NCBI RefSeq assembly: GCF_002835805.1
Contig: NZ_PISE01000066.1
Coordinates: 1 to 53,869 of the forward strand
Length of the DNA: 53,869 nucleotides
Direction of reading: 5' to 3'
DNA from: Niallia nealsonii
GTDB lineage: Bacteria > Bacillota > Bacilli > Bacillales > Cytobacillaceae
In this document: piece by piece, positions 8,199 through 19,397 of the stretch
Layout of the letters: the number at the start of each line of letters is the position of its first letter
Numbering within the stretch: the first letter of the stretch is position 1
The notes under the pieces: generated by a model
Databases searched by the model: none
Told to the model about the DNA's origin: nothing
Seen by the model: only the letters and a program-made list of their open reading frames with translations
Translations under genes and position numbers: made by a program

Positions 8199-8490
8199 CT
8201 TCTATAGTCATCAACTGTTATAATAGCAAGATGGTACAGCTATTTTAATGAATATTGTTGGGAGAACAATTTTTTTCCTTCATTTTTGAAAAATGAATAA
8301 GTGTTTTAAGTCTAAATGAGCCCAAAAACAATAGGGTTTTTTAACAGAATATCTGAAATAAGCAGGATATTTTTTATTAAAAGGACATATTACGAGCGGT
8401 TTGTTAAAATACTAGGAGTATAAAGTTTTTCTTTTTATGACCTATACAAAACAGTTCTATTGTGTTCGAATCCGCAATAAATCTAGTTAA
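8199..8490 (+). other. non-coding lonB-lon gap with a possible short leader RNA
   Basis: No gene seen. An extended -10 (TGT then TATAAT at 8219-8224) is followed about 30 bases later by a small hairpin ATTGTT/AACAAT (8254-8270) and seven T residues, which could give a transcript of about 45 bases. The hairpin has only six pairs, so this is weak. The remainder is AT-rich, without clear signals until the lon promoter at 8491. Confidence 0.25.
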
Positions 8491-8519
8491 TAGACACTTT
8501 TTCATAAATAAGATAGAAT
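8491..8519 (+). promoter_or_regulatory. sigma-A promoter of lon
   Basis: TAGACA (8491-8496), a 17-base spacer, TAGAAT (8514-8519); five of six matches in each hexamer at ideal spacing. Expected start is near 8526, about 50 bases before lon. No CtsR operator (tandem GGTCAAA) is visible. Confidence 0.65.
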
Positions 8520-8574
8520 TGTACAAAGCATTAGATTTTGAAATGGAATTTTTTATAGCTGGAGGTGCAACATA

Positions 8575-10902
8575 ATGGAAGAAATAAACAATAAAATTGT
8601 CCCCCTCCTGCCGCTTCGAGGTTTGCTTGTTTATCCGACAATGGTTTTACATTTAGATGTTGGTCGTGAAAAATCGGTACAGGCACTTGAAAAAGCAATG
8701 GTAGATGACCATTTAATCTTTTTAACGATGCAAAAGGATATGGATATAGATGATCCGACTGAGGAAGATTTATACAAAATAGGAACTTTAACAAAAGTGA
8801 AACAAATGTTAAAATTGCCTAATGGAACCATTCGGGTATTAGTAGAAGGTTTACAAAGAGCAGAAATTCTTGAAATAATCGAGGAAGAAGAGTATTTTTC
8901 TGCTAATTTGCATGTATTTGACGAGGATACTTCCAAAGATATAGAAGATGAAGCTTTGATGCGGACAATGTTGGAATATTTTGAACAATACATAAAAATT
9001 TCGAAGAAGATTTCAAATGAAACGTTATCCACTGTTTCTGATATGGAAGAGCCGGGTAGAATGGCAGATATTATCGCATCCCATTTACCAATTAAACTGA
9101 AAGAAAAGCAGCATATTTTAGAGACAATTGATAATAAAAAAAGAATGAATTATGTGATTGACATCATTCATAATGAAAAAGAAGTTCTTAACTTGGAAAA
9201 GAAAATTGGGCAGCGTGTCAAAAAATCCATGGAAAGAACGCAAAAAGAATATTATTTGCGTGAACAAATGAAAGCCATTCAAAAAGAACTTGGAGATAAA
9301 GATGGAAAAAGCGGTGAAGTCAGTTCTCTAATGGAGAAGATTGAAGCATGTGGAATGCCAGAACATGTAAAAGAAACTGCATTAAAAGAGTTGGACCGCT
9401 ATGAAAAAATTCCATCTACATCTGCAGAAAGTTCAGTGATTCGCAACTATATTGAATGGCTAATTGCGCTGCCTTGGTCAAAAGCAACAGAGGATGATCT
9501 AGATGTTCTAAAAGCAGAAAAAATTCTAGATGAAGATCATTATGGTCTAGAAAAAGTGAAAGAAAGAGTATTAGAATATTTGGCTGTTCAAAAATTGACC
9601 AATTCTTTAAAAGGTCCTATCCTTTGTCTAGCAGGACCTCCAGGGGTAGGGAAAACTAGTTTAGCCCGTTCTATTTCAAGGTCATTAAACCGTCATTTTG
9701 TGCGTGTTTCTCTTGGCGGAGTGCGTGATGAATCGGAAATTAGGGGACATCGACGCACATATGTGGGAGCAATGCCTGGCAGAATTATTCAAGGAATGAA
9801 AAAAGCTGGAACGATAAATCCGGTATTTTTGCTTGATGAAATAGATAAAATGTCCAATGACTTCCGCGGGGATCCTTCTGCGGCAATGTTGGAAGTATTG
9901 GATCCGGAGCAAAACCATAACTTTAGCGATCATTATATTGAAGAAACATATGATCTTTCAAAGGTTATGTTTGTGGCAACAGCTAATAATTTAGCAACGA
10001 TTCCAGCACCGTTAAGAGATAGAATGGAGATAATCTCGATTGCTGGATATACAGAACTAGAAAAAAATCATATTGTAAAAGATCATTTATTGGAAAAGCA
10101 AATAAAAGATCACGGATTAACAAAAGGGCAATTGCAAATCAGAGATGATGCTATTCAAAAAATTGTTCGTCTGTATACAAGAGAAGCAGGAGTTCGCAGC
10201 TTAGAAAGACAAATTGCTTCCATTTGCCGTAAAAGTGCAAAAATAATCGTGACAAGCGATAAGAAAAAAATTGTTGTAACAAGCAAAAATTTGGAAGAAT
10301 TTCTTGGTAAACCGAAGTTTCGTTTTGGTCAAGCGGAAGAAATCGACCAAGTTGGAGTAGCAACAGGTCTTGCTTATACGACTGTCGGCGGGGATACATT
10401 GCAAATAGAAGTATCTTTAGCACCTGGAAAAGGCAAACTTGTATTAACAGGTAAACTCGGTGATGTTATGAGAGAATCTGCTCAAGCAGCATTCAGTTAT
10501 ATCCGCTCAAAATCTGAAGAGCTTGGCATTGATCCTAAATTTCATGAAAAACATGATATCCATATTCATGTTCCAGAAGGTGCTGTTCCAAAGGATGGGC
10601 CATCTGCCGGCATCACCATGGTAACAGCATTAGTTTCTGCTCTTTCTGGCAGAACGATCAAAAAGGAAGTAGGCATGACGGGGGAAGTGACATTACGAGG
10701 CAGAGTGCTTCCTATTGGCGGCTTAAAAGAAAAATCATTAGGTGCTCATCGAGCGGGACTAACCACTATTATCGCACCAAAAGATAATGAAAAAGATTTA
10801 GAAGATATCCCTGAAAGTGTACGGGAAGAGCTTGAATTTATTCTTGTTTCCCACGTAGACGAAGTATTAAAACATGCATTGAACGGAAGTGTAAATTCTT
10901 GA
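8575..10902 (+). CDS. lon: ATP-dependent protease Lon (LonA)
   Basis: 775 residues, full length. The N-terminal LON substrate domain starts at [13 protein letters not shown], followed by a coiled helical region (about 190-300). The AAA+ domain has Walker A GPPGVGKT near 350 and Walker [10 protein letters not shown]. The C-terminal serine protease domain has catalytic Ser in PKDGPSAG and Lys in [17 protein letters not shown]. It degrades misfolded and some regulatory proteins in the cytoplasm. ATG follows the ribosome site GGAGGTG. Its stop codon overlaps the TTG start of ysxC by 4 bases, so the two genes are translationally coupled, as in B. subtilis. Confidence 0.97.
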   Translation: MEEINNKIVPLLPLRGLLVYPTMVLHLDVGREKSVQALEKAMVDDHLIFLTMQKDMDIDDPTEEDLYKIGTLTKVKQMLKLPNGTIRVLVEGLQRAEILEIIEEEEYFSANLHVFDEDTSKDIEDEALMRTMLEYFEQYIKISKKISNETLSTVSDMEEPGRMADIIASHLPIKLKEKQHILETIDNKKRMNYVIDIIHNEKEVLNLEKKIGQRVKKSMERTQKEYYLREQMKAIQKELGDKDGKSGEVSSLMEKIEACGMPEHVKETALKELDRYEKIPSTSAESSVIRNYIEWLIALPWSKATEDDLDVLKAEKILDEDHYGLEKVKERVLEYLAVQKLTNSLKGPILCLAGPPGVGKTSLARSISRSLNRHFVRVSLGGVRDESEIRGHRRTYVGAMPGRIIQGMKKAGTINPVFLLDEIDKMSNDFRGDPSAAMLEVLDPEQNHNFSDHYIEETYDLSKVMFVATANNLATIPAPLRDRMEIISIAGYTELEKNHIVKDHLLEKQIKDHGLTKGQLQIRDDAIQKIVRLYTREAGVRSLERQIASICRKSAKIIVTSDKKKIVVTSKNLEEFLGKPKFRFGQAEEIDQVGVATGLAYTTVGGDTLQIEVSLAPGKGKLVLTGKLGDVMRESAQAAFSYIRSKSEELGIDPKFHEKHDIHIHVPEGAVPKDGPSAGITMVTALVSALSGRTIKKEVGMTGEVTLRGRVLPIGGLKEKSLGAHRAGLTTIIAPKDNEKDLEDIPESVREELEFILVSHVDEVLKHALNGSVNS

Positions 10903-11486
10903 AAGTAACTAGTGCTGAAATAGTAATAAGTGCAGTAAAACCTAATCAATATCCAGAAAGTGATATTCCTGAATTTGCGTTGGCAGGAAGATCGAATGTA
11001 GGAAAATCGTCTTTTATTAATAAAATGCTTGGAAGAAAAGCGCTTGCCCGCATTTCTTCCAAACCAGGAAAAACGCAGACATTAAACTTTTATTTAATAA
11101 ATGAAATCCTTCATTTTGTGGATGTCCCAGGATATGGATATGCGAAAGTTTCCAAAAAGGAAAGAGAAGCATGGGGCAAAATGCTTGAAACATATTTTAC
11201 AACAAGAGATCAGTTAAGAGCAGTTATTTTAATTACTGATTTAAGGCATCCACCTACCAAGGATGATGTGCTAATGTATGAATTTTTAAAGCATTATAAT
11301 ATTCCATGTGTCATCATTGCAACAAAGGCAGATAAAATTTCCAAGTCGCAATGGCAAAAGCATTTAAAAGTAACAAAAGAAACATTTGATTTAAGCGATA
11401 AAGACTATCTTCTTCTTTTCTCTTCAGAAACAGGTGAAGGAAAGGATAAGGTTTGGTCATTATTGCAGCATTTGGCTAAAAAGTAA
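10899..11486 (+). CDS. ysxC: ribosome biogenesis GTPase YsxC/EngB
   Basis: 195 residues of the TrmE-Era-EngA-YihA GTPase group. G1 is GRSNVGKSS (about 31-39), the G2 region follows [10 protein letters not shown]3 is [12 protein letters not shown]4 is TKAD and G5 is SSETGEG. It acts in assembly of the large ribosomal subunit and is essential in B. subtilis. The start is TTG at 10899, inside the lon stop codon (TTGA overlap); the protein start [15 protein letters not shown] matches the family. A terminator begins in the stop codon. Confidence 0.95.
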   Translation: MKVTSAEIVISAVKPNQYPESDIPEFALAGRSNVGKSSFINKMLGRKALARISSKPGKTQTLNFYLINEILHFVDVPGYGYAKVSKKEREAWGKMLETYFTTRDQLRAVILITDLRHPPTKDDVLMYEFLKHYNIPCVIIATKADKISKSQWQKHLKVTKETFDLSDKDYLLLFSSETGEGKDKVWSLLQHLAKK

Positions 11487-11517
11487 AACGCAAGCGGATA
11501 TATTCCGCTTGCGTTTT
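11485..11517. terminator. bidirectional terminator between ysxC and the ysxD-like gene
   Basis: Perfect 14-bp stem AAAACGCAAGCGGA (11485-11498) with TCCGCTTGCGTTTT (11504-11517), 5-base loop; T-rich on the + strand and flanked by A residues for the minus strand. It serves the convergent genes on both sides and overlaps the last bases of the minus-strand gene. Confidence 0.9.
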
Positions 11518-12001
11518 ATTTTTTTTGGATAAATAAATAATAGCTGCCAATAAGGATAAAGAGGATGGGAATGATCATGCTTATAGTACTTTCCTTTAAT
11601 CTTAAAAATCCAAGTGATTGGATAATATCTTGAAAAAATAACAAGAGAATAGCTAATAAAAGAAATAGCATGCCATTTAACATTCCTTGACCCGATTTTT
11701 GGTTTTGCAGAATAAAACCTAATGCGATAATAAGAATAAAAGATCCTGTATGATCAGGCCAAATGGCTAATTTATTTATTAAATGAAAATGTAAGCCGAA
11801 TCCAGCCAAAATAACCCCAGGCAAAATACTGCTATAATCATTTCCTCGATAACCTTGAATTAAAAAGGCGATGCCAACTATTAGTAAAAGAGTAGGCCAT
11901 GTATAAAAATCTGCAAAAAGTGGAATGTTAAACTCTTTCAATAAAAAATATAATCCAAATCCTATTAAAATAATGCCTGAAAATAACTTTTGACTTTTCA
12001 T
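11516..12001 (-). CDS. ysxD: membrane protein, YsxD-like (LiaF/DUF5668-type transmembrane repeats)
   Basis: 161 residues from ATG 12001, which has GCGGAGG five bases upstream; the frame open from 12025 has no such site. Six or so hydrophobic segments arranged as repeated short units (GIILIGFGLYFLLKEF, LLLIVGIAFLIQGYRG, ILIIALGFIL), typical of the LiaI/LiaF-type membrane domain. No enzymatic motif. B. subtilis has a small membrane protein gene, ysxD, at this point beside hemA; the symbol is given by position and general resemblance only. Function unknown. Confidence 0.65.
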   Translation of the reverse strand: MKSQKLFSGIILIGFGLYFLLKEFNIPLFADFYTWPTLLLIVGIAFLIQGYRGNDYSSILPGVILAGFGLHFHLINKLAIWPDHTGSFILIIALGFILQNQKSGQGMLNGMLFLLLAILLLFFQDIIQSLGFLRLKESTISMIIPILFILIGSYYLFIQKK

Positions 12002-12025
12002 TGTTTCCTCCGCTTCTACTTCCAA

Positions 12026-12636
12026 TAACCTAAGCTTGAATTATAGGGAGATATTTGTTACTGTACATGAAGTAAGCAGTATCTTCCGAGCCATTCATTT
12101 TATTGTGGCTAAGTTTTTTACATGATGATTTTTTTGTTCCAGTGATTTTGGGAATAAAAAGAAAAATCCAAATATCAATTTTTCGTTAGCACTAATAAAG
12201 TAATTCGCATGAATAATAAAAATCCCCTGCTTTCATTATAAAACATTTAGAAATAATCAGCTTAAAGTTTTTTATATAGTATAATAATGGTTATAAATAA
12301 AAAACGGTTTTTATCTTTGATTTAATAAGCAGGGATTTTCTGCCTCAAAAGTGAAGAAGAAAAGAAACATTGAAATAGGGAATCACTTCTAAAAGCCTGA
12401 TTGTTAGTTGCCCTTTATAAAAGGGTAAAATTTTTCTTCTAATTTAATCGATAAAAAAAGGAAAATAGGAATAAACTAAGATTAGTAATATTCGGAAACT
12501 AGTAAAGGGCCTTATTACTTTTCTTTTTAAGTAATGGTGGTAGGCATCAATTACCAATCTTAATTATTGTTAATTGAAGAATTCACAATATGTTCACAAA
12601 TATAAAGCTATTTTTTATACATTTATGAAGAAAATT
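12026..12636. other. long non-coding region upstream of hemA
   Basis: About 610 bases with no supportable gene. On the minus strand a TATAAT (12040-12045) may serve the ysxD-like gene. A distant inverted repeat, AAAAATCCCCTGCTT (12218-12232) with AAGCAGGGATTTT (12327-12339), differs by one extra C and frames about 95 AT-rich bases. A smaller hairpin ATTACTT/AAGTAAT lies near 12512-12533. None matches a riboswitch class I know. Confidence 0.5.
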
Positions 12637-12670
12637 TGCTATAATTAATCCATGTTTAGAATTATTATAA
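12637..12670 (+). promoter_or_regulatory. hemA extended -10 promoter with PerR-type box
   Basis: TGC then TATAAT (12640-12645) forms an extended -10 without a good -35. Just downstream, TTAGAATTATTATAA (12656-12670) matches the PerR box TTATAATNATTATAA at 13 of 14 fixed positions (G at 12659). Its place at about +5 to +19 suits repression. The B. subtilis hem operon is PerR-regulated, which supports this reading. Confidence 0.7.
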
Positions 12671-12715
12671 ATAAGTGAGCATTTAATTGAAATGGTTAGG
12701 GGTGTCATTTAACTG

Positions 12716-14086
12716 ATGCATATCATAGTTGTTGGACTAAATTATAAAACGGCACCAGTCGAAATACGTGAACGTTTGACATTTGATTCATCGCAAATGG
12801 GAGAGGCAATGAATCAACTGCAATATAAAAAGAGCATATTAGAGAATGTGATTATATCCACATGTAATAGAACGGAAATATATGCTGTTGTCGATCAATT
12901 GCATACTGGCCGCTACTATATAAAAGAATTTTTGTCAGAATGGTTTGAGATGGAGCAGAATGAATTTGTTCCATATTTATTTGTTTATGAGCAAGAGGGT
13001 GCGATGAACCATTTATTTCAAGTGGCATGCGGGTTAAACTCTATGGTTGTAGGGGAAACGCAAATACTTGGGCAAGTTCGCACAAGCTTTTTAGAAGCGC
13101 AAAATAAAAATGTAGTTGGAACAGTATTTAATCAACTGTTTAAACAAGCTATTACTCTTGCCAAAAGAGCTCATACAGAAACGACTATTGGCGAAAATGC
13201 TGTTTCTGTTAGTTATGCTGCGGTTGAACTGGCAAGAAAAATTTTTGGAACACTAGAAAATAAAAATGTCTTGATATTAGGTGCGGGGAAAATGGGAGAG
13301 TTGGCCATTCAAAATTTATATAGTAATGGCGCAAAGAATGTAACAGTGATAAACCGCACATTTGAAAAAGCACAAGGCCTGGCAGAGCGTTTTGAAGGAC
13401 AGGCAAAACACTTTAATGATTTACAATGTGCTTTAATTGATACAGATATTGTAATAAGCTCTACTGGAGCAACCTCTTATGTTATTACAAAAAACATGAT
13501 GCAATCCGTAGAAAAAATTCGCAAAGGTAAACCGCTATTTATGGTGGATATTGCAGTGCCAAGAGATTTAGATCCAGAGATTACGGAGCTTGAAAGTGTT
13601 TTTCTTTATGATATAGATGATTTAGAGGGAGTTGTAGAAGCAAACATGCAAGAGCGCCAAAAAGAGGCGGCAAAAATTATGTTAATGATTGAAGAGGGAA
13701 TAGTGGAATTTAACCAATGGATTCATTTGCTTGGTATCGTGCCAGTTATTTCTGAACTTCGAAACAAGGCTCTTACCATTCAATCAGAAACGATGAAGAG
13801 CATTGAAAGAAAGTTGCCTCATTTAAGCACAAGAGATAAAAAGGTCTTGAATAAACATACAAAAAGCATTATTAATCAATTGTTAAAAGATCCAATTCTT
13901 CAAGTAAAGGAGCTAGCTTCTACTGAAGATGCAGAAAAGTCATTGCATTTATTTAAACAAATTTTCCAATTAGAAGATGCTCTTGCGTTACATGATACAG
14001 AGGAAACAAAAAAAGAAGAGAGAAAACAACAAACAGATATAGCAACTCCTTCTTATTCTTATCAAGCTACTTTACAATCCTATTAA
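12716..14086 (+). CDS. hemA: glutamyl-tRNA reductase
   Basis: 456 residues. It reduces glutamyl-tRNA(Glu) to glutamate-1-semialdehyde, the first committed step of C5 haem synthesis. The catalytic cysteine is C50 in STCNRTE, the NADPH-binding fold has [10 protein letters not shown], and the helical dimerisation domain is at the C terminus. ATG follows AGGGGTG at slightly long spacing. It is the first gene of hemAXCDBL, all on the + strand with short gaps. The upstream PerR-type box points to peroxide/iron control. The C-terminal tail (about 425-456) is Lys/Glu-rich and unconserved. Confidence 0.97.
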   Translation: MHIIVVGLNYKTAPVEIRERLTFDSSQMGEAMNQLQYKKSILENVIISTCNRTEIYAVVDQLHTGRYYIKEFLSEWFEMEQNEFVPYLFVYEQEGAMNHLFQVACGLNSMVVGETQILGQVRTSFLEAQNKNVVGTVFNQLFKQAITLAKRAHTETTIGENAVSVSYAAVELARKIFGTLENKNVLILGAGKMGELAIQNLYSNGAKNVTVINRTFEKAQGLAERFEGQAKHFNDLQCALIDTDIVISSTGATSYVITKNMMQSVEKIRKGKPLFMVDIAVPRDLDPEITELESVFLYDIDDLEGVVEANMQERQKEAAKIMLMIEEGIVEFNQWIHLLGIVPVISELRNKALTIQSETMKSIERKLPHLSTRDKKVLNKHTKSIINQLLKDPILQVKELASTEDAEKSLHLFKQIFQLEDALALHDTEETKKEERKQQTDIATPSYSYQATLQSY

Positions 14087-14185
14087 AAGAAAACTCTATG
14101 TAATCATTTGATTTCCATAAAATTTACGAGATAATATAAAAGGATCTAATTACTATTCTGTACCGGATTGTAGAGGAGTAACATT

Positions 14186-15010
14186 ATGCAGGATGTTTAC
14201 ATGTCAAGACTTCATGAATTAACGATCATTCTTTATGCATTATCTGTTTTGTTTTATTTTTTTGATTTTATGCATAATAACCAGAGGGCCAATAAGACTG
14301 CTTTCTGGTTACTTTCATTTGTATGGGCGCTGCAAACATCCTTTCTTATCGTATATATGAAGGATACGGGGCGATTTCCAGTTTTAACGATAATGGAAGG
14401 TTTATATTTTTATACATGGGTATTAATATCTTTGTCTCTTGCGATAAATCGCTTATTAAAAGTAGATTTTATTGTTTTTTTTGCAAATATGCTAGGCTTT
14501 ATTATTATGGCGATACATACATTTGCCCCCGTTCATGAGTCTAGCGGCAAAATAGCGGAAAAAGTGGTATCTGAACTATTATTTATTCATATTACTGCGG
14601 CGATTCTTTCCTATGGAGCTTTTTCTTTATCTTTTATTTTTTCCGTATTGTATTGTGTACAGTATAATCTTCTTAAGAAAAAACAATGGGGAAAAAGGTT
14701 AATAAGAATTCCTGACTTGGCTAAGCTAGAGTATGTATCCTATTTGCTTAATGTCATTAGTGTGCCGATTCTGTTAATCGCATTAATACTTGGAATCCAA
14801 TGGGCAATTATCCAAAAGCCAGATTTTTTTTGGTATGATCCGAAAATAGTTGGTTCCTTTATTGTTTTATTGATCTATAGCATTTACTTATATTTGCGGG
14901 CTACCAATAAACTAAGGGGAAAAAATATTGCATTGCTTAATATTATGAATTTTTTGATGGTAATGATTAATTTTATTTTTATTGGAAAATTTTCTTCTTT
15001 TCATTTTTAA
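14186..15010 (+). CDS. hemX: HemX, cytochrome c assembly-like membrane protein
   Basis: 274 residues with about eight membrane segments, of the CcsA/HemX type. It carries a PDFFWYDPK loop where haem-handling relatives have the WWD-like motif. In B. subtilis HemX sits in the hem operon and lowers the amount of glutamyl-tRNA reductase HemA. Ribosome site AGAGGAGT six bases before ATG 14186. It lies between hemA (99-base gap) and hemC. Confidence 0.9.
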   Translation: MQDVYMSRLHELTIILYALSVLFYFFDFMHNNQRANKTAFWLLSFVWALQTSFLIVYMKDTGRFPVLTIMEGLYFYTWVLISLSLAINRLLKVDFIVFFANMLGFIIMAIHTFAPVHESSGKIAEKVVSELLFIHITAAILSYGAFSLSFIFSVLYCVQYNLLKKKQWGKRLIRIPDLAKLEYVSYLLNVISVPILLIALILGIQWAIIQKPDFFWYDPKIVGSFIVLLIYSIYLYLRATNKLRGKNIALLNIMNFLMVMINFIFIGKFSSFHF

Positions 15011-15076
15011 CAATATACATGATATATTGTTAAAAATTTTATACAGCAAAAAGACAAAAGAACTTTGGAGGGTTTT

Positions 15077-16015
15077 ATGAGAAAGATTATTGTTGGTTCA
15101 CGAAAAAGCAAGTTAGCTATTACACAAACAAACTGGGTTATTGATCAGTTGAAGAAACTTGATTCCTCCTTTGAGTTTGAAGTAAAGGAAGTGGTCACAA
15201 AAGGGGATGTTATTTTAGACGTCACGCTTTCAAAAGTTGGAGGAAAAGGGCTTTTTGTAAAAGAGATAGAACAAGCTATGCTGGATAAAGAAATTGATAT
15301 TGCTGTACATAGTATGAAAGATATGCCGGCTGTGCTGCCAAAAGGGCTGATTATTGGCTGTATTCCGCAAAGAGAAGATCATAGGGACGCATTAATCAGT
15401 AAAAACCATATTCCATTACAGGAGTTAAAGGAAGGGGCAATTGTTGGGACAAGCAGCTTAAGAAGAGGTTCACAGATTCTTAGCGTTAGACCAGATTTGC
15501 AAATTAAATGGATAAGAGGAAATATTGATACGCGATTAAAAAAATTAGAAACAAATGACTATGATGCCATTATTTTGGCGGCAGCTGGACTATCTAGAAT
15601 GGGATGGACAAAGGATGTTGTAACAGAGTTTTTAGAACCAGAAGTTTGTTTGCCGGCTGTTGGTCAAGGAGCTTTGGCAATCGAGTGCAGAGAAGATGAT
15701 AAAGAAATATTAGAGCTTCTTAGCAAATTTTCTAATGAAAAGACAACTCGAACAGTTTTTGCGGAAAGAGCGTTTTTAAATAAAATGGATGGCGGTTGTC
15801 AAGTGCCGATAGCGGGCTATGCAACAATACAAGAAAATAATGAAGTAAGCTTGACAGCACTTGTTGCATCACCAGACGGCAAAAAAATTTTTAAACAAGA
15901 AGTACGTGGAGGCAATCCTGTCGAAGTTGGAGAACAGGCTGCAGCTATCTTAACAGAAAAAGGCGCAAAAAAATTAATTGATGAGTTAAAAGAGGAGAAT
16001 ATTATTGATGGATGA
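15077..16015 (+). CDS. hemC: hydroxymethylbilane synthase (porphobilinogen deaminase)
   Basis: 312 residues from ATG 15077, preceded by GGAGGG; the frame is open from a TTG at 15065, but that lies before the ribosome site. It joins four porphobilinogens into the linear tetrapyrrole. The dipyrromethane cofactor attaches to C241 in [10 protein letters not shown]. Other signatures are [17 protein letters not shown] and [12 protein letters not shown]. Its last codons overlap the start of hemD by 8 bases, indicating coupled translation. Confidence 0.96.
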   Translation: MRKIIVGSRKSKLAITQTNWVIDQLKKLDSSFEFEVKEVVTKGDVILDVTLSKVGGKGLFVKEIEQAMLDKEIDIAVHSMKDMPAVLPKGLIIGCIPQREDHRDALISKNHIPLQELKEGAIVGTSSLRRGSQILSVRPDLQIKWIRGNIDTRLKKLETNDYDAIILAAAGLSRMGWTKDVVTEFLEPEVCLPAVGQGALAIECREDDKEILELLSKFSNEKTTRTVFAERAFLNKMDGGCQVPIAGYATIQENNEVSLTALVASPDGKKIFKQEVRGGNPVEVGEQAAAILTEKGAKKLIDELKEENIIDG

Positions 16016-16775
16016 GCCGCTTAAGGGAAAACGCATTCTCATTCCACGCTCTAAAAAGCAAGCAGCTTCTCTCGTGAAAAAAGTGGAGGCTTATGGGGGA
16101 ATAGCAATAGAAATTCCACTATTGGCTTTTAAGGATGTAGCGATTCCGTTAGATGTGCAACGAAAATGCACAGAGGCATCCTATTATGAGTGGTTTGTTT
16201 TTACAAGCAGTAATGGAGTGAGAGCTTTTTTTCAACAGCTGCCGAATTTTCAGCAAAAAACGATTAAAATTGCTGCAATTGGAGAAAAAACAACAAAAGC
16301 ATTAAGGGAGTATGGGATTTCTGTTCATTTTATACCAAGTGAATATGTAGCAGAAACATTTGTGGAAGAGTTTTTGCCTGTTTTAAAGAGCAACGATAAG
16401 GTGTTGATTGTAAAAGGAAATTTAGCTCGTGACTATTTATATACGACGCTGAAAACAACTCAATCACAAATAGAAGAAATTATTGTCTATAAAACATATT
16501 TCCCACAAGAGAGCGAGGAATTGCTTTCTAAAAAACTTGTAGCTCACAAGCTGGATGTTCTGATTTTTACAAGTGCATCGACAGTGGATCATTTTATGTT
16601 TGTTATAGATAAATATAAATTGCATCACCAGTTAAAAGATTGCACGATTGTTTCCATTGGTCCTGTTACAAAAGACAGGTTAAGCTATTACCAGCTAGAA
16701 GCAGATGTGATGCCTAACAACTATACTGTTGACAGCATGATAGAATCATTGGGCAGCTATTTTACGATGAAATAA
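16008..16775 (+). CDS. hemD: uroporphyrinogen-III synthase
   Basis: 255 residues. It closes and inverts ring D of hydroxymethylbilane to give uroporphyrinogen III. Two similar alpha/beta lobes are visible, each with a TSSNGV- or TSAST-type loop ([13 protein letters not shown] at about 63-75; [10 protein letters not shown]). The family is poorly conserved, and identity rests strongly on its position between hemC and hemB. The start is ATG 16008 or the adjacent TTG 16005, both downstream of AGAGGAG; the TTG has better spacing, so this is uncertain by one codon. Confidence 0.92.
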   Translation: MDEPLKGKRILIPRSKKQAASLVKKVEAYGGIAIEIPLLAFKDVAIPLDVQRKCTEASYYEWFVFTSSNGVRAFFQQLPNFQQKTIKIAAIGEKTTKALREYGISVHFIPSEYVAETFVEEFLPVLKSNDKVLIVKGNLARDYLYTTLKTTQSQIEEIIVYKTYFPQESEELLSKKLVAHKLDVLIFTSASTVDHFMFVIDKYKLHHQLKDCTIVSIGPVTKDRLSYYQLEADVMPNNYTVDSMIESLGSYFTMK

Positions 16776-16794
16776 TAAAGGGAGAGATTAACAA

Positions 16795-17772
16795 ATGTCA
16801 ATTGAATTTAAACGTCATCGCAGATTAAGACAATCTGCAAATATGAGAGCATTAGTAAGAGAAAATTATTTACATATTGAAGACTTAATTTATCCAATCT
16901 TTGTTGCAGAAGGAGAAAATATAAAAAAAGAAATCTCTTCTATGCCTGGCATTTACAATTTTTCATTGGATCGATTAGGAGAAGAAATGGATGAAGTGCA
17001 AAGCTTAGGCATTAAATCTGTGTTATTATTTGGCTTGCCGTTAGAAAAAGATGAATGCGGCACGCAAGCATTTCATGATCATGGTATCGTGCAAGAGGGA
17101 ATTCGTTTTATTAAAAAGAACTATCCTGACATGGTGGTTATTGCAGATACATGTTTATGCGAATATACAAGCCATGGACATTGCGGGGTAGTGGAAGAAG
17201 GAAAAGTATTAAATGATGAATCATTAGAATTATTGGTGAAAACAGCGGTAAGCCAAGCAGAAGCTGGTGCAGATATTATTGCACCATCCAATATGATGGA
17301 TGGATTTGTGGCTGCCATTCGCAAGGGACTAGATGAAGCTGGCTTTTTGGAGACACCGATTATGTCATATGGCGTTAAATATTCTTCTGCTTTTTATGGA
17401 CCATTCCGTGAAGCGGCAGACAGTACGCCGCAATTCGGGGATCGCAAAGCTTATCAAATGGATCCTGCCAATCGCCTAGAAGCATTAAGGGAAGCAGAAT
17501 CAGATGTAGCGGAGGGAGCTGATTTTCTTATTGTCAAACCAGGCTTACCATATTTGGATATTGTTCGTGATATGAAAAATACAATTAAATTGCCAATTGT
17601 TATTTATAATGTAAGTGGAGAATACAGTATGGTCAAAGCAGCTGCACAAAATGGCTGGATTGATGAAGAAAAAATCGTCATGGAAATGCTTGTTGGCATG
17701 AAGAGAGCTGGTGCAGATTTAATCATGACCTATTTTGCAAAAGATGCAGCAAAAATGCTGAGAGAACAATAG
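16795..17772 (+). CDS. hemB: delta-aminolevulinic acid dehydratase (porphobilinogen synthase)
   Basis: 325 residues. It condenses two 5-aminolevulinates to porphobilinogen. The cysteine cluster [14 protein letters not shown] binds zinc, the two active-site lysines are in [13 protein letters not shown] and [11 protein letters not shown], and the phosphate-free TIM-barrel pattern is intact. Ribosome site AGGGAGAG. Nineteen bases separate it from hemD and 16 from hemL, all in one operon. Confidence 0.97.
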   Translation: MSIEFKRHRRLRQSANMRALVRENYLHIEDLIYPIFVAEGENIKKEISSMPGIYNFSLDRLGEEMDEVQSLGIKSVLLFGLPLEKDECGTQAFHDHGIVQEGIRFIKKNYPDMVVIADTCLCEYTSHGHCGVVEEGKVLNDESLELLVKTAVSQAEAGADIIAPSNMMDGFVAAIRKGLDEAGFLETPIMSYGVKYSSAFYGPFREAADSTPQFGDRKAYQMDPANRLEALREAESDVAEGADFLIVKPGLPYLDIVRDMKNTIKLPIVIYNVSGEYSMVKAAAQNGWIDEEKIVMEMLVGMKRAGADLIMTYFAKDAAKMLREQ

Positions 17773-17788
17773 AAACGGGGGAAAAAAT

Positions 17789-19078
17789 ATGCGCTCATAT
17801 CAAAAATCAGAAGAGGCTTATAAAGAAGCTGTCGAGTTAATGCCTGGTGGCGTAAACAGTCCTGTACGTGCATTTAAATCAGTGAAACGCAATCCTGTAT
17901 TTATGGAATCTGGAAAAGGATCGAAAATATATGATATTGACGGCAATGAATATATAGACTATGTGTTAAGCTGGGGACCATTAATTTTAGGACATGCTAA
18001 TGAGCAAGTAGTCGAAGGCATAAAAAAAGTGGCAGAACGTGGTACAAGTTTTGGTGCGCCAACATTGATTGAAAATAAGCTGGCAGCTCTTGTAAAAGAA
18101 AGAGTTCCTTCTATTGAAATTATTCGCATGGTTTCTTCAGGTACAGAAGCAACGATGAGTGCAATTCGTTTAGCTCGAGGCTATACTGGCAGAAATAAAA
18201 TCATTAAATTTGAAGGCTGCTACCATGGACATGGAGATTCTTTATTAATTAAAGCAGGATCAGGTGTAGCGACACTAGGCTTGCCAGACAGTCCTGGAGT
18301 ACCTGAAGGAATAGCGGCTAATACGATAACAGTTGCATACAATGATTTACAAAGCATACAATATGCTTTTGAAAAGTTCGGAGAAGATATTGCTGGAATC
18401 ATTGTTGAACCAGTAGCTGGAAATATGGGAGTTGTTCCACCTAAGGAAGGCTTCCTTCAAGGGCTTCGTGATATAACAACACAATATGGGGCACTTTTAA
18501 TTTTTGATGAAGTAATGACTGGATTCCGAGTGGACTACGGTTGTGCACAATCATATTTTGGCATTACCCCAGATTTAACTTGTTTAGGCAAAGTAATTGG
18601 GGGAGGCTTGCCTGTAGGAGCGTATGGCGGCAAAGCAGAAATTATGAGCCAAATAGCTCCGAGTGGGCCTATTTACCAAGCAGGAACTCTTTCAGGGAAT
18701 CCGTTGGCAATGACAGCAGGATATGAAACACTATCTCAACTTACAAAGGAAACATATGCTGACTTTATTCAAAAAGCAGATAAATTAGAAGCAGGTTTAT
18801 ATAAGCATGCGAAAAAGTATGATATCCCTCTTACAGTGAATCGTGCAGGTTCGATGATTGGCTTCTTCTTTACAAATGAAGATGTTAAAGATTATGAAAG
18901 TGCAAAAACATCTAATTTGGATTACTTTGCAGCATTTTATAATAGTATGTTAGAGCAAGGGATGTTTTTGCCTCCTTCCCAATTTGAAGGGCTTTTTCTT
19001 TCTACAACATTAACGGATGAAGATATTGAGAAGACGCTTCAGGCTACTGAAGTAGCATTTTCTCAGTTAAAAGGATAA
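17789..19078 (+). CDS. hemL: glutamate-1-semialdehyde 2,1-aminomutase
   Basis: 429 residues. A PLP enzyme of aminotransferase class III that moves the amino group of glutamate-1-semialdehyde to give 5-aminolevulinate. The PLP lysine is K268 in CLGKVIGGG; other signatures are [12 protein letters not shown] near the N terminus, the cofactor loop [10 protein letters not shown] and the aspartate in FDEVMTGFR. It is the last gene of the hem operon, followed by a strong terminator. Ribosome site ACGGGGG. Confidence 0.97.
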   Translation: MRSYQKSEEAYKEAVELMPGGVNSPVRAFKSVKRNPVFMESGKGSKIYDIDGNEYIDYVLSWGPLILGHANEQVVEGIKKVAERGTSFGAPTLIENKLAALVKERVPSIEIIRMVSSGTEATMSAIRLARGYTGRNKIIKFEGCYHGHGDSLLIKAGSGVATLGLPDSPGVPEGIAANTITVAYNDLQSIQYAFEKFGEDIAGIIVEPVAGNMGVVPPKEGFLQGLRDITTQYGALLIFDEVMTGFRVDYGCAQSYFGITPDLTCLGKVIGGGLPVGAYGGKAEIMSQIAPSGPIYQAGTLSGNPLAMTAGYETLSQLTKETYADFIQKADKLEAGLYKHAKKYDIPLTVNRAGSMIGFFFTNEDVKDYESAKTSNLDYFAAFYNSMLEQGMFLPPSQFEGLFLSTTLTDEDIEKTLQATEVAFSQLKG

Positions 19079-19131
19079 GCTCCGTCTTTTAGATTTAGTA
19101 ATAATTTGAAAAAATAAAGATTTCCTATTAA

Positions 19132-19172
19132 AACAATGTGATTTTCTTCGGAAGATTGCATTGTTTTTTTTT
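19132..19172 (+). terminator. terminator of the hem operon
   Basis: 15-bp stem (19132-19146 with 19151-19165, three G-U wobbles) closed by a C(UUCG)G tetraloop and followed by eight T residues. The rest of the 319-base gap to spoVID holds a small hairpin TTTTGCC/GGCAAAA (19254-19279) and the candidate sigma-E promoter. Confidence 0.92.
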
Positions 19173-19321
19173 GCTTATGAATAAAGGTATAAATGAATCT
19201 AGTTGCTAAATTTGCTGTTTAATATGTAATTCTTTAAGAGAATAGCTTATTATTTTTGCCTAATGATATAGAGGCAAAAGTTTTACAAACGAAAAATATA
19301 CTTGGTTTCTCCAGAATCTAA

Positions 19322-19350
19322 TCATAAAAAAGAATTTTACTTCATAAGTT
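19322..19350 (+). promoter_or_regulatory. candidate sigma-E promoter of spoVID
   Basis: TCATAAA (19322-19328), 14 bases, CATAAGTT (19343-19350). It matches the mother-cell sigma-E consensus KMATATT-N14-CATACANT at 5 of 7 positions in each element. Expected start is near 19357, about 40 bases before the chosen start codon. SpoVID is sigma-E-expressed in B. subtilis. Confidence 0.45.
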
Positions 19351-19397
19351 GTAATTGACATAGTGATTAACGTAAAGGAATGAAAGGAGGAGTCGCT

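Noticed and set aside
8425-8460. CtsR operator upstream of lon
   Set aside because: Only a single TGACC-like piece (TATGACCTATAC) is present; the tandem GGTCAAA pattern is missing.
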